The position numbers and the translations under genes were made by a program. Positions 1 to 10,800 of a stretch of 64,000 bases of DNA are shown one piece after another. The stretch is from Mycobacterium sp. (GTDB lineage: Bacteria > Actinomycetota > Actinomycetes > Mycobacteriales > Mycobacteriaceae), in the NCBI GenBank assembly GCA_018883075.1, contig VEQU01000001.1:62001-126000 (forward strand), read 5' to 3'. The notes under the pieces were generated by a model. It had not been told where the DNA came from, did no database searches, and was given only the letters and a program-made list of their open reading frames with translations. How positions within the stretch are numbered: the first letter of the stretch is position 1; every line of letters starts with the position of its first letter.

Positions 1-191
1 GGACCGACCGAGGAGGCCCAGTCCCTCAGCTGGATCGCGGTCGGCAGCGGAACCAGCAGGACCACGGCGAGGACGGCAGCCGCGGTGAGCAGGATCATCG
101 CCAGTCGGGTGGGGCTGACGCTGCGGGCGGTGGCCACCACGGCGGAGGAGACGCTGCGCAGCGTGTCCAGTGCCCGTCGCGCCACGATCAT
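1..191 (-). CDS. TVP38/TMEM64-family membrane protein, N-terminal part (cut by window edge)
   Basis: The reverse strand is open from an ATG at 191 to the window edge, giving 63 residues of an integral membrane protein. A short basic N-terminus (MIVARRALDTLRS) leads into a hydrophobic helix at about residues 32-49 and then PLPTAIQLRDWASSVGP. That post-helix segment matches the start of the TVP38/TMEM64 (DedA-like) family, and in M. tuberculosis a member of this family (Rv1491c) lies divergently beside mutA, as here. A TAGCCT -10-like box at 194-199 (minus strand) is too close for the ATG at 191 but fits a leaderless start at GTG 185, so the true start is uncertain by two codons. The family is linked to membrane lipid scrambling or transport; no specific substrate can be assigned. 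Confidence 0.72.
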   Translation of the reverse strand, partial: MIVARRALDTLRSVSSAVVATARSVSPTRLAMILLTAAAVLAVVLLVPLPTAIQLRDWASSVG

Positions 192-263
192 CAAGGCTAC
201 GTGGCCGGTGCCCGCCCGGCGGCCCGCCGCGCACGCGCCGCGGCTGCGGGTGGGGCGATCAAT

Positions 264-285
264 TAGCCTGATGGGCACTTAGCCT
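264..285 (+). promoter_or_regulatory. Tandem -10-like boxes upstream of mutA
   Basis: Two TAGCCT hexamers (264-269 and 280-285) lie 16 bases apart in the 166-base divergent region before mutA. Both fit the mycobacterial TANNNT -10 pattern. The downstream one would start transcription near 292 and leave a leader of about 65 bases before the mutA GTG. The 13-mer TAGCCTGTTCGCC at 280-292 recurs at 6874-6886, just after lipL. No convincing -35 was seen. Confidence 0.45.
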
Positions 286-357
286 GTTCGCCACTGCGCC
301 CATCTGCCACTGCGCCTGCGTGGTACGAGGCCTGACGGGACAGAAGAGGAGCTGACG

Positions 358-2199
358 GTGTCCGTAGCGCAGGAGCACGACCTCGAACTGGGTCGAGCGC
401 GATGGCGCAGCGCCGTCGCGGAGGTGTTGGCCAAGGGCGGCCGCGGCGATGCGCCGGATGCCGCGGGGGAACCCGAGCGGCTGCTGGACTCCGGCACATA
501 TGAGGGCTTCGACGTCCACCCGCTCTACACCGCGCTGGACGCTCCGCCTGAACAGTCCCTACCGGGCGACTGGCCGTTCGTGCGGGGCGCTGATCGTCAC
601 CGGGATGTCCTGAGCGGATGGAAGGTCGCCGAGGCGTTCCCGGCATCACCCGGCACGACCGACGACGCCAATGAGGCCCTCCTCGGTGCGCTCGTCGACG
701 GGGTCAGCGCGCTGATTCTGCGAATCGGAGCCGAGGGAGTCGCACCGGCCGAATTGAGCCGGTTGCTGGAAGGCGTCTACCTCGAGCTCGCGCCGGTGAT
801 CGTCGACGCGGGAGGGGGCTTCACCGCCGCCGCACAGGAGATGCTGCGGTTGGTGGCCGGTGCCGACGAGCGCAAGCGGGCCATGATGTCGATTGATCTC
901 GGCGCCGATCCGCTGACCGCACATCTTCGGCGCAGCGGCTCCGCCCGCGTCGAGGACGTCGTCGCGGTCGCCGCCGAAGTGGCGGGGCGTCCCGGGGTTC
1001 GTACCGTGACCGTCGACGGTCCGGTGTTCCATGAGCACGGTGCCAACGCGTCCTGGGAACTGGCCGCAATCATCGGCGCGGCGACCGACTACCTCAGGCT
1101 GCTGACCGATGCCGGCATCGGAGCCGCCGAATCGCTGCAGCAGATCAGTTTCCGGCTGGCAGCCGATGACGACCAGTTCATGACCATCGCGAAATTCCGC
1201 GCGGCACGCCGGTTGTGGGCGAGGATCGCCGAGGTGGTGGGGCACCCCGACAGTGGCGCCGTCCGACTGCATGCGGTGACCTCGCGCGCGATGATGGCCC
1301 AGCGCGACCCGTGGGTCAACATGCTGCGCACCACCGTCGCGGCGTTCGCGGCGGGCGTCGGGGGAGCGGATACCGTGCATGTGCATGCGTTCGACGCGGC
1401 GATCCCGGGTGGGTATCCCGGGGTCACTGCCGCCTTCTCACGCCGGATTGCGCGCAACACCCAACTGCTGCTGCTCGAGGAATCTCACATCGGCCGGATC
1501 CTGGACCCGGCCGGCGGATCGTGGTACGTCGAGAGCCTCACCGAATCCGTTGCCGCACAGGCATGGTCGCATTTTCAGGAGATCGAGTCCCGCGGCGGCT
1601 TCAGGCAGGCCGGTGACCACATCTCAGAGCAGATCGAGCGGATCCGCGCTGCCCGCGCCGACGATATCGCGTGCCGTCGCACGTCGGTCACCGGTGTCAA
1701 CGAATTCCCGAACCTGGCGGAGGACCCACTGCCGCAACCGGCCACGGCGGTCGCCGGATCGCGTTACGCCTGCGCCTTCGAACAACTCCGTGACCGCTCC
1801 GACGTGCACCTCGAGAGGACCGGCGCCCGGCCCACGGCGGTGCTGCTGCCGTTGGGACCGCTGGCGGAGAACAACATCAGGGCGGTCTTCGCCGCGAACC
1901 TCCTGGCCTCCGGCGGCATCGAGGCCGTCAACCCTGGCACCGTCGACGCGGCCGGTGTCGCGGAGGCCGTCGGCGACGCAACCGTTGCGGTCATCTGCGG
2001 GACCGATGCCCGGTATCGGAACGAGGTGGCGGCGATCGTCGCGGCGGCGCGAGGCGCCGGATGTGAACTCGTGTATCTCGCGGGCCCCGAGAAAGCAGTC
2101 GCGGACCTGCCGGCCGACCAGCGTCCGGATGGCTACCTGACGGCGAAGATCAATGCAGTGCAGGAACTCTCCACGCTGCTGACCCGGTTGGGGGCATGA
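358..2199 (+). CDS. mutA: Methylmalonyl-CoA mutase small (beta) subunit
   Basis: Non-catalytic partner of the adenosylcobalamin-dependent mutase that interconverts (R)-methylmalonyl-CoA and succinyl-CoA. The 613-residue product has the mutase TIM-barrel region (about residues 40-470, including [20 protein letters not shown] shared with MutB). Its C-terminal domain is degenerate and lacks the DxHxxG cobalamin-binding motif, as expected for a small subunit. The start is GTG 358, seven bases after a GAGGAG-type ribosome site (345-350). mutB follows after four bases, so the two are surely co-translated. The enzyme serves propionate, odd-chain and cholesterol-derived propionyl-CoA metabolism. Run in reverse it supplies methylmalonyl-CoA for methyl-branched lipids, which is notable given the polyketide synthase downstream. 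Confidence 0.95.
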   Translation: MSVAQEHDLELGRARWRSAVAEVLAKGGRGDAPDAAGEPERLLDSGTYEGFDVHPLYTALDAPPEQSLPGDWPFVRGADRHRDVLSGWKVAEAFPASPGTTDDANEALLGALVDGVSALILRIGAEGVAPAELSRLLEGVYLELAPVIVDAGGGFTAAAQEMLRLVAGADERKRAMMSIDLGADPLTAHLRRSGSARVEDVVAVAAEVAGRPGVRTVTVDGPVFHEHGANASWELAAIIGAATDYLRLLTDAGIGAAESLQQISFRLAADDDQFMTIAKFRAARRLWARIAEVVGHPDSGAVRLHAVTSRAMMAQRDPWVNMLRTTVAAFAAGVGGADTVHVHAFDAAIPGGYPGVTAAFSRRIARNTQLLLLEESHIGRILDPAGGSWYVESLTESVAAQAWSHFQEIESRGGFRQAGDHISEQIERIRAARADDIACRRTSVTGVNEFPNLAEDPLPQPATAVAGSRYACAFEQLRDRSDVHLERTGARPTAVLLPLGPLAENNIRAVFAANLLASGGIEAVNPGTVDAAGVAEAVGDATVAVICGTDARYRNEVAAIVAAARGAGCELVYLAGPEKAVADLPADQRPDGYLTAKINAVQELSTLLTRLGA

Positions 2200-2203
2200 C
2201 CCG

Positions 2204-4483
<2,280 letters not shown>

Positions 4484-4494
4484 GCCGCTGCCCG

Positions 4495-5487
4495 ATGGCC
4501 CAATCCAGCAGTGACGTCAGCGCGCTCGCCGATGCGATCCGGCGCGGTGACCGTACGGCGCTGCCGCGGGCGATCACCCTCGTCGAGTCCACCCGGACCG
4601 ACCACCGGGACAGGGCGCAGCAGCTGCTGTTGGCGCTGATGCCCGACGCGGGGCGGGCCATGCACGTCGGTATCACCGGGGTGCCGGGGGTGGGAAAGTC
4701 CACCGCCATCGAGGCGCTCGGCATGTACCTGATCGAACGGGGACATCGGGTGGCGGTGCTGGCCGTCGACCCGTCATCCACCCGCACCGGGGGATCGATC
4801 CTCGGCGACAAGACCCGGATGGCACGACTCGCCGTGCATCCGGATGCCTATATCCGGCCGTCGCCCACCTCGGGCACCCTCGGCGGGGTGGCGAAGGCGA
4901 CCCGCGAGACGATCGTCCTGCTCGAGGCCGGCGGTTTCGACGTGATCCTCGTCGAGACGGTGGGTGTGGGCCAGTCCGAGGTGGCGGTGGCCAATATGGT
5001 CGACACCTTCGTCTTCCTCACCCTGGCCCGAACCGGTGATCAGTTGCAGGGCATCAAGAAAGGCGTGCTGGAACTCGCCGACATCGTCGTCGTCAACAAA
5101 GCCGACGGCGAGCACGAGCGCGAGGCCCGCCTCGCCGCCCGTGAGCTTTCCGCGGCGATCCGGCTGATCTACCCCCGTGAAACCCTCTGGCGCCCGCCGG
5201 TTCTCACCATGAGCGCCCTGCACGGCATCGGCCTCGAAGAGTTGTGGGATACCGTGTGCCGGCACCGGGAGGTGCTGACGGCAGCGGGGGAGTTCGATGC
5301 GCGCAGACGCGCTCAACAGGTCGACTGGACCTGGTCGATGGTCCGCGACGCGGTGCTGGACCGGGTGCTGACGCATCCGGAGGTGAAAAGGATGCGGACA
5401 GAGATCGAGCGACAGGTCCGCGAGGGTGAACTGACCGCTGCATTGGCCGCTCAACGCATCCTGGAAGCGGCCGAGGAGCGAAGTTAA
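4495..5487 (+). CDS. meaB: Methylmalonyl-CoA mutase-associated GTPase MeaB
   Basis: G3E-type P-loop GTPase of the MeaB/ArgK family that gates cobalamin loading into methylmalonyl-CoA mutase and protects it from inactivation. The 330-residue protein has Walker A GVPGVGKST near residues 62-70, the family segments DPSSTRTGGSILGDKTRM and ETVGVGQSE, and the guanine-specificity motif NKAD. The C-terminal 60 residues are the helical dimerisation arm. It is the third gene of a mutA-mutB-meaB operon, which confirms its client. The ATG at 4495 is 11 bases after the mutB stop. Confidence 0.96.
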   Translation: MAQSSSDVSALADAIRRGDRTALPRAITLVESTRTDHRDRAQQLLLALMPDAGRAMHVGITGVPGVGKSTAIEALGMYLIERGHRVAVLAVDPSSTRTGGSILGDKTRMARLAVHPDAYIRPSPTSGTLGGVAKATRETIVLLEAGGFDVILVETVGVGQSEVAVANMVDTFVFLTLARTGDQLQGIKKGVLELADIVVVNKADGEHEREARLAARELSAAIRLIYPRETLWRPPVLTMSALHGIGLEELWDTVCRHREVLTAAGEFDARRRAQQVDWTWSMVRDAVLDRVLTHPEVKRMRTEIERQVREGELTAALAAQRILEAAEERS

Positions 5488-5527
5488 CAGATCGACAACA
5501 ATTCCCAGACAGGGCGTGTTGGGCTTG

Positions 5528-5533
5528 TACATT
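5528..5533 (+). promoter_or_regulatory. -10-like box of lipL
   Basis: TACATT matches TANNNT and ends seven bases before the GTG start of lipL at 5541, the spacing expected for a leaderless transcript starting at or one base before the GTG. This suggests lipL has its own promoter apart from the mut operon. Confidence 0.4.
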
Positions 5534-5540
5534 CGCTGAT

Positions 5541-6842
5541 GTGACTCAGGCGTCAGCCGGCGGCGGCGCGGTCCCGGCGTCAGCCGATACCGGCATGATG
5601 CGCCTGCCGGGCGGAGTACAGGGTTCGGCGGATCGCAACTTCGCGCTGGCGGTGCGCTCGTTCGCCGCGCAGTTTCCCCATCCTCGCTTCGGCGGCGGCG
5701 CCCTGGCCGTCTACCTGGACGGACGGCCAGTGGTCGACGTCTGGACCGGGTGGTCAGACCGGCGTGGCCGGTATCCCTGGGAGGCCGACACGGCGCCGAT
5801 GGTGTTCTCGGCCACCAAGGGTGTCGCCTCGACGGTGATCCACCGGCTCGCCGACCGCGGACTCATCGACTACGACGCCCCGGTGGCCGAGTACTGGCCC
5901 GAGTTCGCCGCCAATGGCAAGAAGGCGGTCACCGTCTGCGACGTGATGCGGCACCGAGCCGGGTTGTCCCACCTGCGTGGCGTCCGGCGGCGCGAGCTGC
6001 TCGATCACCGGCAGATGGAGGAACGGATCGCCGCCGCGCCGCTCGGCCGGCATTTCGGCAGGACCGCCTACCACGCGTTGACCTACGGGTGGCTGCTGTC
6101 GGGGCTGGCCCGTTCGGTGACCGGCAAGGGCATGCGTGAGCTGTTCCGGCTGGAAGTGGCCGGACCCCTGGACACCGACGGTATTCACCTCGGCCGACCA
6201 CCGGTCGGTGCTCCGACCGGGGTGGCGCGCATCATCGGCCCGCAGAGCAACATCCCCAACCCCGTCTTCAACGCCGTCGCACCGGCGCTGGCCGGCCTGG
6301 AGTTGTCGGCCGCCTTCGGCTCGATGTACTTCCCCGGAATGAAAGCCGTGGTCCAGCGAGACATTCCCCTGCTGGACACCGAACTTCCTTCCGCCAACGG
6401 TGTCATGACGGCCCGGGCCCTGGCCAGGATGTACGGCGCCATCGCCAATGGTGGGGTCATCGACGGGCAGCGATACCTGTCGGCCGATCGCGTTGCCATG
6501 CTGACAGGCCGCCGGGATCTGCGCCCGGACCGCAACCTGGTCATGCCGCTGGCGTTCCATCTCGGCTACCACGGCCTCCCCATCCCCGGCGTACTGCCCG
6601 GTTTCGGACACGTCGGACTGGGCGGGTGCGTCGGTTGGGCGATCCCGGAGTCCGGCCTGGCGTTCGCCATGGTCCACAACCGGCTGCTGACCCCGTTCAT
6701 CCTCTCTGACCAGGCCGGTTTCGTGGCCACGGCCGCCACCGTCCGGCGCGGCGCCGCGGAGGCCCGGCGTCACGGGTTCGCCTCCGTCACCGAATTCGGG
6801 GCGCCGTACCGCCGCTCGGCCAGCGACGCCGCGGTCGGGTAA
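5541..6842 (+). CDS. lipL: Beta-lactamase-fold esterase/lipase LipL
   Basis: Serine hydrolase of the class C beta-lactamase/penicillin-binding fold (433 residues). Visible motifs are SxxK as SATKG near residues 90-94 (nucleophile and base), the YHALTYGW region near residue 175 that holds the family tyrosine, and GHVGLGG near residue 355, in the place of the third (KTG/HTG-type) motif. Proteins like this in mycobacteria (LipL, Rv1497) are cell-wall-associated esterases with weak beta-lactamase activity. No clear signal peptide is seen. The gene follows meaB in the same order as M. tuberculosis. GTG 5541 is favoured by the -10-like box just upstream; later ATG codons at 5595/5598 are possible alternatives. 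Confidence 0.85.
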   Translation: MTQASAGGGAVPASADTGMMRLPGGVQGSADRNFALAVRSFAAQFPHPRFGGGALAVYLDGRPVVDVWTGWSDRRGRYPWEADTAPMVFSATKGVASTVIHRLADRGLIDYDAPVAEYWPEFAANGKKAVTVCDVMRHRAGLSHLRGVRRRELLDHRQMEERIAAAPLGRHFGRTAYHALTYGWLLSGLARSVTGKGMRELFRLEVAGPLDTDGIHLGRPPVGAPTGVARIIGPQSNIPNPVFNAVAPALAGLELSAAFGSMYFPGMKAVVQRDIPLLDTELPSANGVMTARALARMYGAIANGGVIDGQRYLSADRVAMLTGRRDLRPDRNLVMPLAFHLGYHGLPIPGVLPGFGHVGLGGCVGWAIPESGLAFAMVHNRLLTPFILSDQAGFVATAATVRRGAAEARRHGFASVTEFGAPYRRSASDAAVG

Positions 6843-6873
6843 CGCAGGCATCCCGGCACTTTCCTTTTCGCCC

Positions 6874-6886
6874 TAGCCTGTTCGCC
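6874..6886 (+). promoter_or_regulatory. Promoter-like repeat copy downstream of lipL
   Basis: TAGCCTGTTCGCC is an exact 13-base copy of the element at 280-292 upstream of mutA. TAGCCT at 6874-6879 fits a -10 box that would start transcription near 6886, 14 bases before an ATG at 6900 that opens only a 21-codon frame. It may be a surviving promoter of a gene lost when the lipid locus arose or was rearranged. Confidence 0.3.
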
Positions 6887-7073
6887 CAGCTCAGCGGGTA
6901 TGCCGGCGGGGCCGATCGACTCCCAGCAAACTTTTGGTGGTGACGTTCTCTGGGCCGGTAATTGATACTTCTACGCTATTTCGGTGGCGTATCGCTCAAT
7001 TGTTTGGTGCTGATATATGCGATCGTGATAGATAACTGATCGGTATCCAAAAAATGTTTTGCCCAGCCTCGTA

Positions 7074-7086
7074 GAAACCAGGTTTC
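7074..7086. repeat. 13-base palindrome in the pks upstream region
   Basis: GAAACC-A-GGTTTC is a perfect inverted repeat with a single-base centre inside the AT-rich region, about 770 bases before the polyketide synthase. It could be an operator for a dimeric regulator, but no regulator gene lies nearby. Confidence 0.3.
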
Positions 7087-7857
7087 CGGCGAGGATGTAA
7101 TGCCGATTCCATGAATTCTGGGCATGTGGAGAAGTTTATTGTCAGGTCGTCATACAGAGTTCTCAGCTCACTCTCAGCTTAGTTGCCCGCTATCTGTGAG
7201 TCTGAGCGTAGCTGCTGATAAAAGCGGTAATATGTCTCCCAGGTTGGTAGCCGAATCTCTCAGAAAAAGTCTACTCGAACGGAGCCGCCTTGAGGGGAGA
7301 AACGGTCTTACGTGGTCCTAAGTGGGATGGCCGAGGCGCGTTGTCGATGTACCGGGTCAAAAGCGCATCCCTTAACGTGAAGAGTATTTGCCAGAGGCGT
7401 TCAACGTAGAAATTCGGCGAAATAGATCCCCAAATACTGTCTCGCAACGTTTGAAGACTCGCCCGATGCGGTGTTGACGGCGGCCGGCGGGTCCGCGCCG
7501 AGGCCTGTCGCCAGCGGCATGTAGGTCCTTTGAACAGGTATTACAGGGCCATCAGGGGACAGCTCCGGCGGGTGTGCGGCGGGATGTGGCGGCGCGCCGG
7601 CTAGAGCGGTGGCAACGGGTTGGGCAAACAAAATCGAACGGTATGGACTGGTCACTGGCCGGGGGTGGAGTTTGCGGTATTGCGAATTTCTGACGCCTGA
7701 AACAAATCTCGCTTTTCGAGTTGTAATCCGTTACTCTGTGCGAAGCACTGGCAACTTCGGGTTGATGTTGGCGCAACGGAGCGCTTCACCATCGCAGGAA
7801 CTCGCGGCATGCCCGGCAGTTTGAAACGACTTGCCCTGCATTGAACGAAGACGAGGT

Positions 7858-10800
7858 GTGAGCACCGTGCGCGGAACCCTGACTCCAATCGCCGTGGTCG
7901 GCATGGCCTGCCGTCTGCCGGGCGGCATCGACTCGCCCCACAAGCTCTGGGAGGCGCTGCTGCGCGGCGACGACCTCGTCACCGAGATTCCCGCCGACCG
8001 CTGGGACGCCAACGACCTCTACGACCCCGAGAAGGGCGTGGCCGGCCGCTCGGTGTCCAAGTGGGGCGCCTTCCTCGACGACGTGACGGGTTTCGATCCC
8101 GACTTCTTCGGCATCAACGAGCGCGAGGCCACCGCCATGGATCCGCAGCACCGGGTGCTGCTGGAGACGGCCTGGGAGGCCGTCGAGCACGCGGGTCGTA
8201 CGCCGTCGTCGATGTCGGGCACCGCCACGGGTGTCTTCATCGGCATGTCGCATGACGACTACGCCATGGTCACCAGTGACGCCGGCGCGTTCGACCAGGC
8301 CTACGCGTTCACCGGAAACCCGTTCAGCATGGCCTCGGGCCGGATCGCCCACGCGCTGGGTCTGCTCGGGCCGGCGCTGACCATGGACACGGCCTGCTCC
8401 TCGAGCATGGTCGCGGTGCATCAGGCCTGCCGCAGCCTGCACGACGGCGAGAGCGATATGGCTCTCGCCGGCGGCGTGATGCTGATGCTCGATCAGCGCC
8501 TCTACGCCTCGGCCTCCGGCCAGGGCATGTTGTCGCCGACTGGTCGCTGCCACGCTTTCGACGTCGAAGCCGACGGTTTCGTCCGTGCCGAGGGCTGCGG
8601 GATCGTCATGCTCAAGCGTCTCGACGACGCTCAGCGCGACGGGGACCGGGTGCTTGCCGTCATTCGGGGTACCGCGTCCAACCAGGACGGCCGCACCGAC
8701 AACATCCTCACCCCGTCCGAGGACGCGCAGGTCGCCGTGTTCCGCGCCGCATTGGCCAACGCCGGCGTCGACCCGTCCACGGTCGGCATGGTCGAGGGTC
8801 ATGGCACCGGAACCCCGGTAGGCGACACCATCGAGTACAACAGCGTCTCCACCGTCTACGGCCACGACGGCCGGTGCGCGCTGACGTCGGTCAAGAGCAA
8901 CTTCGGCCACGCGGAGTCCGCCGCTGGTGTGCTCGGACTGATGAAGGCGGTGCTCGCCGTTGCGCACGGCGTGGTGCCCCGCAACATCCACTTCAACCGT
9001 CTGCCGGAACACCTCGCCAAGATCGAGACCGGCTTGTTCGTGCCGCAGGAGAACACCGGCTGGCCGGTTGATGAGGCCATCGCCCCGCGTCGCGCGGGTG
9101 TCTCGTCTTACGGCATGTCCGGTACCAACGTTCACGTCGTGCTGGAGCAGGCTCCGGAGACCGGCGGCTGCGCTTCCGAGACCGGAGGTTGCGAGGAGAT
9201 GGTGTTCGCGGTGTCCTCCACCTCCGCGGACGAATTGCGAAACACCTCCGGACGCCTGGCCGAGTGGGTCGAGGGGCAGGGCGCAGACCTGGAACTTGAG
9301 GATCTCGCGTTCACCCTCGCGCGCCGCCGCGGCCACCGGCCGGTGCGCACCGCCGTCATCGCGGGCACCCGCGAGGCGCTGGTGGACGGACTGCGCGGCG
9401 TCGCCGCCGGCGACGAGCCCTTCCAGGCGGCGGCCGGTCACGATGACCGTGGGCCGGTATTCGTGTTCTCCGGCCAGGGCTCGCAGTGGGCCGAGATGGG
9501 TCGCGAGCTGATGAACTCCGAGCCGGTGTTCGCCGCGAAGATCGCTGAGCTCGAGCCGATGATCGCCGCGGAATCCGGCTTCTCGGTGACCGAGGCGATC
9601 CTGGCGCCGGAGACCGTGACCGGGATCCACAAGATCCAGCCGTCCATCTTTGCGATGCAGGTCGCCATGGCTGCGACCATGAAGTCCTACGGAGTGACCC
9701 CGGGTGCGGTGATCGGGCACTCGCTGGGCGAGGTGGGCGCCGCGGTCGTGTCCGGCGCGCTCTCGCTCGAAGACGGTGTGAAGGTCATCTGCCGCCGTTC
9801 GCTGCTGTGCCTGAAGATCGCCGGCGGCGGTGCGATGGCCGCCGTCGAACTGCCAGCGCAGAAGGTCCGCGAGGAACTCGAGCGCCAGGGCGTCGAGGAC
9901 GTCGTGGTCGCTGTCGTCACCTCCCCGACATCGACGGTGATCGGCGGCGCCACCGAGTCCGTCCGCCGGATCGTCGCCGACTGGGAGTCACGCGAGATCA
10001 TGGCACGCGAGGTGGCCGTCGACGTCGCCTCGCACACCCCGCAGGTCGAGCCCATCCTCGACGAGCTCGCCGGGATGCTCGATGACATCACTCCGCTGAC
10101 ACCCGAGGTGCCCTACTACTCGGCGACACTGTTCGATCCCCGGGAGCAGCCGTACTGCGACGTCGATTACTGGATCGACAACCTGCGCCACACGGTCCGC
10201 TTCTCCGCTGCGGTTCAGACCGCACTGGAGGACGGCTTCCGCGTGTTCGCCGAACTCTCGCCGCACCCGTTGTTGGTTCGCGGAGTCGATCAGACCGCGG
10301 CCACGCTGGACATCCCGGTCGCAGCGGTGGCCGGTATGCGTCGTGGTCAGGAGATGCCGCACGGTCTGCGCGCCCTGGTCGCCGATCTGTTCTCCGCCGG
10401 CGCCGAGATTGACTTCTCCGCACTGCTGCCCGCCGGGCGACTGGTGGACGCCCCGCTGCCCACCTGGACCCGTCGGACCCTGATCCTCGAGCCGCAGGCG
10501 GCCGATTCCAGCCGCGGTGCCCACATGGTGGGCGCGCATCCGCTACTCGGCTCGCACGTGCGCCTGCTCGAGGAGCCGGAGCGGCATGTGTGGCAGTCCG
10601 AGGTCGGCACGGTCGCCTTGCCGTGGCTGGTCGACCATCAGGTCAACAACATCCCCGCGATGCCGGGCGCCGCCTTCTGCGAGATGGCTCTGGCCGCTGC
10701 GCGCACAGCGATCGGAGATACCGCGGAGGTCCGCGACGTCCGCTTCGAGCGGATGTTGCTGCTGGAGAATGAGACCGCCGTCAGCGCCGAGGCGTCAGCG

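Larger units (their letters stand above)
6843..7857. other. 1-kb AT-rich non-coding region before the polyketide synthase
   Basis: No open frame here looks like a mycobacterial protein. The composition is sharply different from the window: 6961-7080 has 50 G+C in 120 bases by my count, and 7681-7740 has 26 in 60, while flanking genes are clearly GC-rich. It contains A/T runs (CCAAAAAATGTTTTG near 7047-7061), an interrupted inverted repeat (AATTGATAC at 6960-6968 with GTATC at 6989-6993 and TCAATT at 6996-7001) and a 13-base palindrome at 7074-7086. A weak -10 candidate TACTCT lies at 7732-7737. Such AT-rich upstream regions of mycobacterial lipid genes are typical targets of the H-NS-like protein Lsr2; Lsr2 control is inference. 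An ATG at 6900 opens 21 codons only (stop at 6963-6965). Confidence 0.6.

Noticed and set aside
7124-7321. 65-codon open frame in the AT-rich region before the PKS
   Set aside because: No ribosome site, no recognisable domain and a composition unlike a mycobacterial protein; treated as chance.
7786-9720. Long open frame antisense to the PKS
   Set aside because: It mirrors the codon bias of the PKS gene, has His/Arg-rich low-complexity content and no domain; an antisense shadow typical of GC-rich DNA.
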